64,000 nucleotides of DNA from Pyropia yezoensis (GCA_009829735.1 CM020618.1:39036894-39100893), one strand, 5' to 3'. Counted from the first letter of the stretch, positions 1-11,541 are shown. Numbers and translations are program-made. Notes: generated from the letters alone by a model not told the origin.

Positions 1-1350
1 CAGTGTCAACGCCGCTTGCGTGAGAACCGAACCACATGTTGTGAGCGGATGAAGCTGCGCTACACTCTGCATGATGAACATGGCGCGCGAACTCGTATTG
101 TCTAGGGGTGCGCGGTCGCCCCCCAAACAGTGCGGGCGGGTCGTAGCGTCTGTGCAGACGACATCCGCCCAAGCCACGGGCACTCGCGCATGAGGGAAAA
201 TGCCTCCCGGAAAGATCCGGGCGTCCGCTTCTAGCTGTACACGGGGTGGTGTATCTCTGTGTGTGACCCTGCTGAGTGCCGGCCGCACAGTGGCTTGGTT
301 GGCGCTCGGAGCGGGACTGTCCAGCTCATGTCTGCCGCAGCCACAGTGACGCACACAACTCGCATTGGATGTCCCACTCCGCGGCAAGAGAACGCCTCCC
401 GGCAGGAATCCGCCAGAGCGTGCAAGACAACGCGGGGCAGCGCCCACCCTCGGCTTTCGGCCGGCCACCGCGCAGCCGCCGCGCGGCCGTTATGTCAGCC
501 GCCCGTCCTTTTGGTGCTCAGCGACCCTGCCCCGTAGCTGCCGGTCTTTTGCGGCTTGAAAAAGCCCACGGAAAGAGCAGAGGACCTCCAATTACTTTCA
601 CGTGGCCGGAAGAACTTGCCATCGGAGAAACTACGAACAAAGCGGGAAGGCGTTTCAATTTTCGAAGCTCTCGTGCACTGGGAGGGGCTCCGGTGCTGAA
701 CGGTGCTGATCAGGTGTTGACTGTGGGATTTCGCCCTCCATTCCCAACTCGGGACTGAGTCATGAACAGTCCTCTTTAACAAACACAACCAGTTCCTCAC
801 GTCAACTAGTCAGTGGGACTCATCGCCATGCTGATATTGTAGGTCCTCAGTGCCAATTGGCAGGGCGCGAGCATACAACTTGCGAAGGTGGCTGCGAGTG
901 TAGGGGTGGCGCTGGCGTTGATGGTTGCGGCCGCAGCATCAGCGCGAGTGACTGAGTTCCGCGTCCCTCAGTTCCTTTTGTGATCCTTAGTAGCTTCAGA
1001 GGTAAGGAACTGACGGCGCTGACAAAGGCGAGGGGCGGAGATTAAGCTGTGCTCATTGTTGAGGAGGATGGGAGAGAGAAAGCGCCCAGGGCGCGGGGGG
1101 GGGGGCTGTCCCGTCCTTGAGCTAAAAACCATGCTAAAATACGAGTGAACATCAATACTCTAATATCAGACGATTATATAATATTTCTATTGCCCCCTCT
1201 CATGGGGCAACATGATGTTACATAAGGGCAACAGCGGGTGCACTGAATGGACTGGTGCGCTCGTCGCTTCGGGATCCGGGACGCTCACCACCCCTGTGGG
1301 TCCAACAGTGTGGGCGCCCGCCTGAACGATTATCAGTTGACCACGGCGAC
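1..1350. other. intergenic flank, no gene seen
   Basis: Moderately GC-rich sequence. The short open frames on both strands have no recognisable domain, and several lack an ATG start. A run of nine G lies near position 1100, and an AT-rich patch (about 1130-1190) precedes the retroelement. I see no promoter or RNA gene that I can support. Confidence 0.5.
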
Positions 1351-1705
1351 AACCCCTTCGTATGATTCTTATTTGACGGTTATAGCACCCATTTAGTGGG
1401 CGTCGCCGTACTTGTTTTGGCGGAGAAACTAAAGACTTATGGCGCGGACGGTCTCCGACCGCCCGTTCCACCGGGGCGATCTTTGATCGCCCCGAGCCGA
1501 CGGCGCTTGCGCAAGCAGCGCCGTGGGGGGACCGGCGTTGCCCCACAGCCACAGGCTTGGGCACCGACGGCCCCGCCGTCGCCGCCGCGGTCACTACACC
1601 GCGGCGGGTCCGCGCGCCCCTTCCCCCCGCCCAACGCCATAAGAGGCGACGCCGCCGCGTCTTCCTCCTTGGCAGCCGGGTCCGGCACGTCCGCTGTTTT
1701 TCCGC
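1351..1705 (+). repeat. left 355-bp direct repeat of the DIRS-like element
   Basis: This stretch is repeated at 6041-6395 with about one difference. It begins AACCCCTTCGTATG and ends inside the left arm of a 22-bp palindrome (1698-1719). The repeat includes the start of the gag-like open frame. Confidence 0.9.
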
Positions 1706-2582
1706 TGTGCAGCGGAAAAGCAGCGTCCACCGGTCATCGGTGGGCACGACGCGGCCCCGACCCATGTCGCCGCTCTCGGCGGCAGCACCCTTCGTGGGAA
1801 GCGGCTTGCTGGGCGCTCTGCCCTGCCGCTCCGGCTCCGGCCCGGCGGCGACGGTTAGCTCTGGAGCCATCGGCTTCACCCTTTGGGCGGCGGTCTTCCT
1901 CTGCCTGTCGTCCTGCTGCCCTCGCGTCGCCCAAGTCGCGGGTGGCGGTCGTGGTCGGCGTGGCGGTGCCGCTGCTGCTGGCGGCGGTGGCGGCGCTGCC
2001 GCCGGCCGAGACAACGGACAAGACCCGCCGCCTGCGGGCGACGACGCCGCTGACACTAACAAGGGCAAGGACGACGACGGCGGCGACAACAGCGGCAAGG
2101 ACGACGACGACGACGATAACGACGGTGGCGGCAGCGGTGGCGACAAGGACGACGACCCGCCCCGGCCTGGCGACGACTCAGACGACGACTACAGCGAAGA
2201 CGACACGGACGACGACGACGGCGGCAAGACGCACGGCTACCGCAGCCCCTTCCACCCTCGAGAGGTCGCCCGCGTGCAGTCTGCGCGCCCGGTAATCCGC
2301 GGGTTCTACCTCCCCCCTGTCGGCAGCCCGCTACTGCGCCGTCCAGCGCCGTTCGACGTGGTGGGTGACACGCGCTACGCGCGCGTGCAGACCAAGGTGC
2401 ACGGCAAGGCGGCGCACGAGCTCGAGTTCGTGTACAACGTGTGCGCGTGGGTGCAGGCACTGCACAACCGCGTCCTCGCCAAGGAGCTCGAGCGCGAGGA
2501 AGCGGACAAGAGGGTGAGCAGCTTCGACCGCGAGACGCGGCTGTGGCTGCACCAGCTCTTCTCCCTCACCTCGGCGCGGTAA
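1557..2582 (+). CDS. gag-like ORF of the DIRS-like element
   Basis: Open frame of about 341 codons without an ATG at its far 5' end; an ATG lies near 1764. The protein has a Gly-rich, then strongly acidic Asp-rich middle (about 2050-2220). Its conserved-looking C-terminal part contains the stretch ELEFVYNVCAWVQALHNRVL and ends in a charged helix. Position upstream of the polymerase ORF is the main reason for the gag-like label; no capsid motif is recognisable. It stops 25 bases before the ATG of the polymerase ORF. Confidence 0.5.
   Translation: MGTDGPAVAAAVTTPRRVRAPLPPAQRHKRRRRRVFLLGSRVRHVRCFSAVQRKSSVHRSSVGTTRPRPMSPLSAAAPFVGSGLLGALPCRSGSGPAATVSSGAIGFTLWAAVFLCLSSCCPRVAQVAGGGRGRRGGAAAAGGGGGAAAGRDNGQDPPPAGDDAADTNKGKDDDGGDNSGKDDDDDDNDGGGSGGDKDDDPPRPGDDSDDDYSEDDTDDDDGGKTHGYRSPFHPREVARVQSARPVIRGFYLPPVGSPLLRRPAPFDVVGDTRYARVQTKVHGKAAHELEFVYNVCAWVQALHNRVLAKELEREEADKRVSSFDRETRLWLHQLFSLTSAR
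1698..1719. repeat. perfect 10-bp stem palindrome at the inner edge of the left repeat
   Basis: TTTTCCGCTG and CAGCGGAAAA are exact reverse complements separated by two bases. The direct repeat ends within the left arm, so only the left arm's first bases recur at the right repeat. Its position at the repeat boundary suggests a recombinase core or a transcript structure; this is inference. Confidence 0.7.
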
Positions 2583-2607
2583 AAGGTCATCTCTCTCGCC
2601 ACTCACG

Positions 2608-5214
2608 ATGGACCTGCTTCGGAGACTCTCCGAGCGCTGGTCTTTGACAACGCCGACGACGGCGTCTACTGCCCCGCCTGGGACTTCCTCCAGAACGCCC
2701 AGACGGAGAGCTTCGTCAAGCAAGCCGCGCGACGTCACGGCGCCCGCCACGCCGCGGGCATCCACCCTGACAACCCCAAGTCGCCCAACAAGCCGGGCAA
2801 GGGGGACGGCCCCAAACGGCGCCGTTAAGCCGCCCGGCTGGGCCTCGCCGACCCCCTGCCCTTCTCGGGGGTCGGGCCCGCCCCCTCGCGTGCCGGGGGG
2901 CGTGGCAGCGACAAAGGCACGCAACCGCCGACGCCGCCCTACCAAGCGGCAGCGCCGGCACGAGGCCCGAGTGGCGGCAGACGACGAGGCGGCGGCGGCC
3001 GCCTCGCCCTTCTCCACGCTGCGGCTCTCGGCGGCCGCATGGGCAGCGATGGGGGCGACCGGCTGGGTGCTGAGGACCATCCTCTTTGGTCTACGCATCC
3101 CTTGGGTCTCCCTCCCCCCGCCCACGCAGTCCAATGGCTACCACATGCCCATCGGCGAGCAGCTGTGGTGCGCGACCGAGGTCAAGGGCTGGGTGACCGC
3201 CGGCTTTGCTCGCCGGCTAAGCAACGCGGCAGGCGCCGGCTCGCTGTGGGTCTCGCCAACGTTCGTCATCCACGGACCCAAGGACCGGTTAGTCGTCGAC
3301 CTGAGGAAGATCAACCTGTTCATCACCGAGCGCAAGTTCAAGTACCAGCGCCTGGCGCACTTCCTCTCGACGCTGCTTCCCAACGAGCACCTGGTGTCGT
3401 GGGACGTCAAGGACGCCTTCTACCACATCCGTCTGTGGCCGGCCCACCGCAAGTACTTCCGCTTCATCGTCGACGGCGTCGTATACGAGCCGCGCGTGCT
3501 GCCATTCGGCATGCGTCTCTCCCCTTGGGCGTGGACCAAGGTGTTGCGTCCCGTCGTTGCCGCTCTACGCAGCAAGGGCTACACCGTGATGGCGTACGTG
3601 GACGACTTTGCGGCGACGGGCTGCGGCGTCCGCCCATCCACGGCGGCGTCCGCGACGGCGGGCCGGGTGGCCATCCTGAACCTGTTCAAGACCTTGGGCG
3701 TCCACGTTCACCCTTCCAAGGGCGTTGCCAACGGCACCACCGAGCTACCACTGCTCGGCTTTCTGGTAGACACGCGCCGGCGTCTCCTGCTGCTGCCCAA
3801 GGCCCGGCTGGAAAAGCTCGTCACCCTCGCCAAGGCTCTGCTCACGTCGGCGGGCGCCAACGCCCGCATGGTGTCCGCAAAAGCCCTGTGCCGCTTCACG
3901 GGCACCGCGGTGTCCTGCTCCCTGGCCATGCCGTCCGCCAGGTTCTACCTCCGACGGCTCTACAACTGCCAGGGCAAGCGCACGGGGTCGACCAAGCTCT
4001 GCCACGGCGCTGTCCGCGACCTCCTCTGGTTCGCCCACCTCAAGACCAACTCGAACGTCGGCCGGGCGCTGTGGGCAGACACCGTCGGCCACATCACGAC
4101 CGACGCGTCGCCCTGGGGCTGGGGAGGCCACTGGGGCGCCACGGTCCCGGCAGCGGGGTTCTTCACCCTCGCTCAGCGCAACTGGCACATCAACGTCAAG
4201 GAGGTGTGCGCCGTGCGTTTCTGCTTGCTCGCCTTCGGCAAGCAGCTGGCGGGGCGCACCGGCACTCTGCGTCTGCGCGTCGACAACCAAGTCGCCATGC
4301 ACGTGATCAACTCCCTTTCCAGCCGGTCCGCCGCCCTCATGGCGGAGGTACGTCGGCTTCACAAGGTCGTCCAGCGGCTGGGTATCACGATCACGGCGAC
4401 CTGGATCGCCTCTGTGGCCAACGTCTGGGCGGACGCGCTGTCCAGGCAGCGGGACCGCGACAACTGGCGGCTCGACGACGCCATCTTCCTGCGGCTCCAA
4501 GACCGCTACGGCATCCACACCGTCGACCGCTTCGCCACCACGCTCAACACGCGCTGTGCGCGCTTCAACTCGCTGCTGCACAGCCCGGGGACGGAGGCGG
4601 TCGACGCCTTCTCCGTGCCGTGGGGCAGCTACGACAACAGCTGGATCTACCCACCGTTCTCCCAAGTCGCGCGCGTCATCGAAAAGATCGTGGCGGACAA
4701 GGCGACGGCGACCGTCGTGCTGCCGGTCTGGACGGCCCAAGAATGGTGGGCGCCCGCATTGGCGCACGCCACGGAGGCGTGGCTCCTTCCCACGCGCACC
4801 ACACCCTTCTCGTCGGGGCCTGCCCGCCTACCAGCCAGCTCTCCGCGATGGCAGATGGCCGTGCTTCGCTTCGTCCGCGGCGGCCACTCACCAGCCGTCG
4901 TCCAAGCACGTCGGGCGCGGCACGAGCGCGCCGACCAACGCCAGCAGCGCTTCAACCGACGGCAGCAGCGGACCGCTGGTGGCGTGGCCAACGCTCGGCG
5001 CTGGCGCGTGCCTCCCCCGGCGGCGGCGCTGACGGAACTGCCGCTCGCTACCTGCGGTCGTGGTCCGTCGTCGCCGCCACGGCCGACCGCTACGACGGCC
5101 ACTGGCGCCGCTTCTGCATCTACTGCAGGCGCCGAGGCGTGTCGTCCCTTCCCGCCAGCACGGCGACCGTCGTCCACTACGTCGGCTCCCTGTGGCGGCG
5201 CGGCACGGTCGTAG
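2608..5214 (+). CDS. reverse transcriptase-RNase H polyprotein (DIRS type)
   Basis: Starts at an ATG and runs 868 codons. After a basic low-complexity N-terminus, the reverse transcriptase spans roughly residues 190-420. It has the template-binding stretch LVVDLRKIN, the first catalytic Asp region SWDVKDAFYHI and the YVDDF box near residue 330 (about nt 3595). RNase H follows at about residues 495-625, with ITTDASPWGWGG, WHINVKEV, LRVDNQ and WADALSR. A DIRS-type post-RNase H segment follows, with WIYPPF and LPVWTAQEWW. The enzyme would copy the element RNA to DNA. The same arrangement is read in the tandem-array family further right, but the protein sequence differs clearly, so these are two families. 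Confidence 0.9.
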   Translation: MDLLRRLSERWSLTTPTTASTAPPGTSSRTPRRRASSSKPRDVTAPATPRASTLTTPSRPTSRARGTAPNGAVKPPGWASPTPCPSRGSGPPPRVPGGVAATKARNRRRRPTKRQRRHEARVAADDEAAAAASPFSTLRLSAAAWAAMGATGWVLRTILFGLRIPWVSLPPPTQSNGYHMPIGEQLWCATEVKGWVTAGFARRLSNAAGAGSLWVSPTFVIHGPKDRLVVDLRKINLFITERKFKYQRLAHFLSTLLPNEHLVSWDVKDAFYHIRLWPAHRKYFRFIVDGVVYEPRVLPFGMRLSPWAWTKVLRPVVAALRSKGYTVMAYVDDFAATGCGVRPSTAASATAGRVAILNLFKTLGVHVHPSKGVANGTTELPLLGFLVDTRRRLLLLPKARLEKLVTLAKALLTSAGANARMVSAKALCRFTGTAVSCSLAMPSARFYLRRLYNCQGKRTGSTKLCHGAVRDLLWFAHLKTNSNVGRALWADTVGHITTDASPWGWGGHWGATVPAAGFFTLAQRNWHINVKEVCAVRFCLLAFGKQLAGRTGTLRLRVDNQVAMHVINSLSSRSAALMAEVRRLHKVVQRLGITITATWIASVANVWADALSRQRDRDNWRLDDAIFLRLQDRYGIHTVDRFATTLNTRCARFNSLLHSPGTEAVDAFSVPWGSYDNSWIYPPFSQVARVIEKIVADKATATVVLPVWTAQEWWAPALAHATEAWLLPTRTTPFSSGPARLPASSPRWQMAVLRFVRGGHSPAVVQARRARHERADQRQQRFNRRQQRTAGGVANARRWRVPPPAAALTELPLATCGRGPSSPPRPTATTATGAASASTAGAEACRPFPPARRPSSTTSAPCGGAARS

Positions 5215-6014
5215 CCGTGTCGCTCAAGCCTCTGTTGGCAGCCGTGCGCAAGCGGCACCTCGCCGCCGGGTTCCCAAACCCCTGCAACGCCGACAGCGTC
5301 CGCGAGGCCAAGTCGGGCTTCCGGCGGGCCGGGTTGGCGCTCCGTCCCCAGCCTTCACGGGCCGTCGTGCCGCTGCCGTCGACTGCCGCCTGGAGCCTCG
5401 CCCTTCTGGCGACTTACTCCCCGCGCGCGCTGCGGCACCGGCTGACCGCCGTCATCTGCGCCTTCTGGTGGATGCGGCGGGCCAAAGACCTGCTGCTGTT
5501 CACCCTAGCGGACGTCAACCTCCCTCCTGACGGACGGACGTGCTTCCTCGTGCGCTACCACAAGACGGCGGCGGGGGACGGCCCCATCTCCCGAGAGCTG
5601 CCCCCAGCGGACGCCCCCGACGCGGACGTGCCGCGCCAACTGCTCGTCCGCCTGCTCGCGGACCGGCGCGCCGCCGACGCTGGGCCCGCCGACCGGCTCT
5701 TTTCGGACTGCCACCCCTCGCAGGCCAGCACGACCCTGACAACCTGGCTGCGTGAGGGGCTGGCACGCGTCGGCGTGTCGGCGCCGGTGGGGGCGCGCTA
5801 CGCCAGCCACTCCCTCAAGAAGGGCGGCGCCACCTCGGCCAACGCGGCGGGCGTCCCGCGCGGCGCCATCTCCGAGTACTCCAACACGTCGGAGCTGACC
5901 TTGGCCGAGACGTACATCTCGGCCTTGGCCACGGCGTCGCCCTCTGACCGGTGCTTTTTCGGTCGCCTTTGCCCGGCCTCGGCCGGGCGGGGTCGGCGCC
6001 CGTACTCCACTTGA
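5040..6014 (+). CDS. tyrosine recombinase domain of the DIRS-like element
   Basis: This is the C-terminal part of a long open frame (3039-6014) that overlaps the polymerase ORF. Only the last ~325 residues look like a real domain. They have a helical SAM-like N-terminal DNA-binding part (TADRYDGHWRRFCIYC), a catalytic core with LTAVICAFWWMRRAKDLLLF, the HSLKKGG box near 5810 and the terminal Tyr region LAETYI. Enzymes of this family integrate a circular DNA copy by strand exchange through a 3'-phosphotyrosine. The exact start is not resolvable because these ORFs are known to overlap or to be reached by splicing or read-through. Confidence 0.75.
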   Translation, partial: AARYLRSWSVVAATADRYDGHWRRFCIYCRRRGVSSLPASTATVVHYVGSLWRRGTVVAVSLKPLLAAVRKRHLAAGFPNPCNADSVREAKSGFRRAGLALRPQPSRAVVPLPSTAAWSLALLATYSPRALRHRLTAVICAFWWMRRAKDLLLFTLADVNLPPDGRTCFLVRYHKTAAGDGPISRELPPADAPDADVPRQLLVRLLADRRAADAGPADRLFSDCHPSQASTTLTTWLREGLARVGVSAPVGARYASHSLKKGGATSANAAGVPRGAISEYSNTSELTLAETYISALATASPSDRCFFGRLCPASAGRGRRPYST

Positions 6015-6040
6015 TGGCATACGCGGCCCCCTCCCCTTGT

Positions 6041-6395
6041 AACCCCTTCGTATGATTCTTATTTGACGGTTATAGCACCCACTTAGTGGGCGTCGCCGTA
6101 CTTGTTTTGGCGGAGAAACTAAAGACTTATGGCGCGGACGGTCTCCGACCGCCCGTTCCACCGGGGCGATCTTTGATCGCCCCGAGCCGACGGCGCTTGC
6201 GCAAGCAGCGCCGTGGGGGGACCGGCGTTGCCCCACAGCCACAGGCTTGGGCACCGACGGCCCCGCCGTCGCCGCCGCGGTCACTACACCGCGGCGGGTC
6301 CGCGCGCCCCTTCCCCCCGCCCAACGCCATAAGAGGCGACGCCGCCGCGTCTTCCTCCTTGGCAGCCGGGTCCGGCACGTCCGCTGTTTTTCCGC
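6041..6395 (+). repeat. right 355-bp direct repeat of the DIRS-like element
   Basis: Near-identical partner of 1351-1705 at a constant offset of 4,690. It starts 26 bases after the stop of the recombinase frame. The bases following it (CCCGCCCACC) differ from those following the left copy, which marks the element boundary. Confidence 0.9.
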
Positions 6396-9300
6396 CCCGC
6401 CCACCTCCCATGAGGTCACTACGGGTCGTGCGCCACGCATGAGCCATGTTTTTCTCTGAGGCGGGCTGGGAATACTCCCACCCCTATTCAATGCATCTTT
6501 CCTTTTCGGGGCCCGACTATTAAAGATAGAGACTAATTGGCGGGGGCGGTCGTCTCGCGAGTACCAAGCGGCACGAGGCGAGTACATGAAGTGCCAGATG
6601 GTGTGTGCGTCGCCTTCAGAGGAACTCAGATTGCGAGCTTGTGGGCAGGTGGACTGGCACTCAGCCTGGTGGCGTTCGAAAATCAGTCTCGATGAGCCGG
6701 TCCACCCCGGCGAGGTGGTGATGCCACAACTGCCAACAGGAAGATGTGTTAACGTGGCTGAGAAATTTGTGACTCTAATGAGGGACACGGGCTCTTCCCT
6801 GCTAGTTTCTCGTTTAGCAGGGTGAGTCTTTCCCGTTCCTTTCCTCCTCAACGTTTTGTTTCAGTTGATGCGGAAGTGGCCCCCAAGCGTCTCTCGTCTG
6901 TCCGGAGCGCCCTGCTCAAGGCCTCTTGAGGGGCGGAAAAGACACCTGCTCTTTTTTGGCTTCTGTGTCCTATCCCGATAAGAAAAGAGCCCGCCCTACA
7001 GCGTTCAATGATGTACATATTGTAGCTTGGCCCAACCCTCGTTTAAAATTTAAAAATTGAAAATGTTATGTCGATTGTCAAGTTACTGTCTCCCAAATGG
7101 CAGAAGATGCTTGTTGTACTTTCATTCTTTCATCGAAATATTGGGAAAGACGTACGCCGTTTTTTTTTGGAGTGATCCCGGAGAAGACTGAAAAGCAAAA
7201 TAGAGGCCGCGCTGCCCCGCCCCACCCGCGGGTCAACTGCAGCGCTTGCAACAACAGAGGCGGACCAGGGGATGAGCTCCGCAGCGGCGGCGGCGGCGAG
7301 ACCCCCACCGGCGTGGCCACCGCCGCTGCCACGCCCACCTCCGCCACCGCGCGCCACCGTCGCTGCCGTCGCCGTCGCGCCGTTGTCGCTCGCAGCGCTG
7401 TGTGGGTCTGGCGGAGGTCTGCATGACCACTCTCTTTCTGTTGTGTGCCAGCTGACATGGCAGCGGGTGGCATCCAGCCGGCGTTGGCCACTCCCGTGGT
7501 CCGGCCCACCGACGGGAGGTCGCCCAGATCGGGACGGCCGCCGCACTGCGGTAGCAGGAGGCAATTGGCGACGGAAGTGCGGCGCTGCGGCACCGCGCGC
7601 CCAGCGAAACTTACCTACACTGTTCACACTGTGGAGCACCCCTTCTGTTGTGCACGTGCACAGCACGTCGCACTTTGTCCTCCATTTCGTGTGAAAACAT
7701 GGAATAGTGCCCGCAGGCTGCGATACTAGAGGACTGCGGTAGCTGCAGCAGTGGTGGCGCAGACCCCGCCGTGAGCGCTGTGGCCACAACGGCGTTGGTT
7801 AGGCCCCTGCGGGTCGCCCGCCGCCAGTGCCAACGCGCCCTTATGCACTGCTGCGGTCGTGGAGGCGTGGCCGCCGCTGGCCGGTTGTAGAGGGGGGCGA
7901 GGGGGGTTGGGGCACAGTCCCGCCCGACTGTGTGACCGTCACGACGGCGGCGGCGTCATGACCGGCGGCCGAGCCGGCACCGAGGCCGGCATTAGCGACG
8001 CATTCGCGACGACGGCGGTGGCAGTGGAAGGCGGCGTCGGACAGCATGGTGGTTCGTGACGAGGCGTCGGCGGCGGTGACCGTGCTCGTGGCCTCCAGAC
8101 GGGTGTGACCAGAAATGCGGCGGGCGACACGGCTGCTGTGCGGCGGCGGCGGAGGTGGTTGCCCGCGTAGCGGCGGCGGCGGACGCGCTGGAGGGAGCGC
8201 CCCGCCGTCGTGGCCACGGCCGGGGTACCGACTCTTGAGGGGAATGAACCCAGCAACGGGGGCCACCCCACGTGGCCTGGCAGTACCCCCGCCGACGGGT
8301 CTAATTGATCCAGGGAGGCGGCGGGGGGGGGAATGGCCCCGAGGGAGGGGGGAACGGGAGACCGACGAGCGCCGCGTGTCGGGGCTGCGAGCGGCGGGCG
8401 GGCCGACCGGGCGGGGGAGCTGCGTCAGGGACGAACGGCGCGGCCGGGAGGGCACTGGGTGCCGGCCGGGAGAACTGTGGGGCTGGTCGGGCGGCCGGCC
8501 TGTCGGGGCCGAACGATGGCCGCGGGCTCCGGCGACGGGGAGCCGCGAGGAGGATGGCCGGGGGACTGGCAGGGGACGAACGGGCCCCCTCCCGCCGGGA
8601 TGGGGGGGGGGGGGCGACGAGGGGGATCGGGCGGACACCGCCATCGGGCGGCGGCCGGGTGCCGGGGAGTAGGCGCGGGTGACGGACCGGCGCCGACGCC
8701 AGCGTCGCCCCAGGCAGCGGGGCAGTGGACGGGACCGGACGCTGCCTACCGCGGGGAGCCGGTCGAGTAGGGGGAGGGGCGGACCGGCGCCGACATCGGC
8801 GCGGCCCTGTGCGGTGGTGAGGACACGGGTCTGGATCGGCCGTTGCCCTCCACGGGGGGGGGGGGGACCGACCGAGCGGGGTAAGGAGGGGCGCGCCGAC
8901 TGGCGCCGAGATCGAGCGCGGGGCCCCTTCGACCGGGGAGGATGCCCCGGCGTATGGGGCCGGTGGGGCCCTGCGTGACGGAAGTGTGTGGCGGGACGGC
9001 GACGCGTGGGGGAGCGGCCGGCTTGCATCGTCTGGAGGGGCCAAGTTGACCCCGGGTGTGGTGCGTGAGTGGGGGATTGGGGACGAGGACCGCGGCTGCC
9101 CAGGCGCTATATGAGGCCAGCGGGGAAGGCGCGGGGGAGAGGTAGGTGCAACACAAGGACTTTACTCTCGCCCACTCGCCAAGGTGGGAGACCACGCGTG
9201 CCGGCTCACGGTTGGGGGCGGCGCGTGCTGGGTGACTTTCCAACACCGACCTAGTGGCGGCGGCGGCCGGGACAGCTCGGCGGCGGTGCCTGGCTACGCG

Positions 9301-11510
9301 GCGACGAAGGCGATTGTGCTGGCTGGGGTGGTTGGCGAGGCGGGGGGCGGCGATAGTGAGGTGGGGGGGATGGCAAAGGGCACGCATTGGCCGCTTCCCG
9401 CGCATCCTCCCGCACAACGCCATCGTGGAGCTGCCTCCCCCCCCTGCACCGTCGTGGTGGCGACTCCCGGCGGCCGCACGGCGGTCGTGGCGACGGCGGC
9501 GGCTGACCACACTACAACGGTGAATGCCGTAGCCATGCCGGCGACGGTCAACTGGGTCTGACGGGGGAGCGGGCGCCAGCGCGCGTCGTCGGTGCAACGG
9601 CGATGAGGCCGCGGCTGCCGGTCTCGGGGTGGCGGCAACAGCCGAGCGAACGACGGAGTCTGCGGGGCCAGGTCTGGCTGGCGGGCAGGGGGGTCGGGGC
9701 GGCTGCGGCGCTCGGCGGGAGTGCGGCAGGGCGCGGGGGGAGGCCGGCCCCTCGCTGCCTGCCTCTCTGCCGCCGCCGACGACGGTGCTTCCACCCCCCC
9801 TGCGACGGCACCGCGGCGGGGTTCTGCCCGTAGGGGCGCGGGGGCGGAGGTCGAGTGCCAGGCAGCAGCTGGGTTGTTTGCTGGACGCCTAGAGGGACCA
9901 AACCGCGGGGGGCTCGGCTCCAATCACCTCTGACGTGGTGAGAGCCGGGGGGGATCGAGTGGGCCATGCAATCCATCATGGCGCGTGATGAGGAGCAGCT
10001 GCACACTGGCAAGGGAGCGGGGGGTGGGGGAACTGTATAGAGAGTCACACCCCTGGCGGCTGGCGCGGCAACGTCAAGAGTGGCCGTGGCCTTCCGTGAC
10101 GAGCCGCCAATGACGTCCTGCCCGCCGGCTGCGGCCGCCACAGTGTTGCCGCTGCAGGTGGCCGAGGCCGCCGCCGCCACCGACCGCGACAGCCGCTGCG
10201 CGACGGACGGCACCGCGCGGGGGGGAGGGAGGGGGGGGAGGGCGAGGAGCGCCGTCTTGACAAAACGGGGCACGCGCGGGGCCGCCGGTCGGGAAGGCGC
10301 CCGTCGCCGAGCCCTTGCGCCTGGGACGGGGATGGCTGCCCGTGACTACCGCTACCGCCGTCGCTGTGTCTCGCCCAAGCGACTGCTCTGCTGCAGGGGC
10401 GTCGTGGTGGGGGACGGGGTTCTGCTCCCTTAACTTGGTCGTGGTCCCTCCCCCCACCTAACGTGCGTTGATCTGTCAGGCCGCCTACTACAAGAAATAC
10501 ATATGTACAACAACTATTGTGTCATGGCGGACATGGGAAGTATATCGAACAGAGCACAATACATAGGACTCATATGTTCTGGGAGACAACCTCGCGATCC
10601 AATAGAGCCAGTCACGGGATCCAACCGCGCGTGTTGCGTTGTCGTCACGCCCGGCGGCGTCTGGATCCCGGCGTGTGCGCGCGGTCCCGGTGTTATCCTC
10701 TCCGCACCCAACAGTCTTGCGCCGCCGCCCCCACTCTCACAGCCCCCCCCCGCCCCCACTCTCACTGGCCCCCCCCGCCCCCAGCGCTGTTTGCCGTCGC
10801 TACATAGATAGCGCGCCGTCACCACCAGACGGTCGTGGGTGGCGCGCCCGCAGTCCCCGTGGGGGGAGGTGTGGGGGCAAGTGCGGGGGGCTGTGCCGGC
10901 CAGCCGCGCCGTGGGCCCACGTCGCCCACAGTGTCGTCAACTGGGGTCGTTGCTGCTGCCAGGGACACAGTGTGCGGGTCGCGGTGGGTCGGTGGGGGAG
11001 TGGTGGGGGGGGGGGGTGGGGTGGGGACGGCCGGCGCGGGGGCGGGTAAGTCGGCCGCGGCAGCGCGCGTCCCGCGGACGCCGCCGAGGCACCCCCAACG
11101 GGCGCAAGGGGGATGGGCGCTCTGCCGACGGTGCGTCTGGGTGGGGCGCCGCGTGCGCGCCCGCGCTGTGGGAGGGTGCACGCACGATGGCCGACCGCAG
11201 CGAGCGCCTGTCCGTCTGCCCCCCCCCCTCTCCCACCTTGAGGGCCCCGGTCCCAGCCTTGGGCCGCCCCTCCCCCCCCCCCCTCCCGCCATGCGCAGGC
11301 CGAGCGCATGGAGTGGCCGCTGGGGGCGCCCACGTATTACCGCCGGTGGCCACAGCGGCGGGCGGTCACACCCCCGGGCGGGGCCCCCCACCCCCCTCCC
11401 ACCACTGGCGTCGTTGCTTTGCGGCGGCGGTTCCCCGCGGGGGTGTGTGTGGGGGGGGGGGCGGGGGCGGGGGGGACCGCCTCCCTCTGCCCTCCTCTCC
11501 GCCGCCCCCT

Positions 11511-11541
<31 letters not shown>

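Larger units (their letters stand above)
1351..6395 (+). mobile_element. DIRS/PAT-like tyrosine-recombinase retroelement
   Basis: This is a complete-looking YR retrotransposon. Parts in order are a left direct repeat (1351-1705), a gag-like ORF (about 1557-2582), an ORF with reverse transcriptase, RNase H and a C-terminal DIRS-type region (2608-5214), a tyrosine recombinase read from an overlapping frame and ending at 6014, and a right direct repeat (6041-6395). The order RT, RNase H, YR with overlapping frames is the hallmark of the DIRS order. These elements are known to use a circular DNA intermediate and a recombinase instead of an integrase. The two 355-bp repeats differ at only about one position, so the insertion should be young. 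Direct rather than inverted terminal repeats favour a PAT/Ngaro-like subgroup. It looks whole or nearly so. Confidence 0.85.

Noticed and set aside
10720-10790. CRISPR-like repeats
   Set aside because: Only about two copies of a C-rich tandem unit with no spacer structure, and the genome is eukaryotic.
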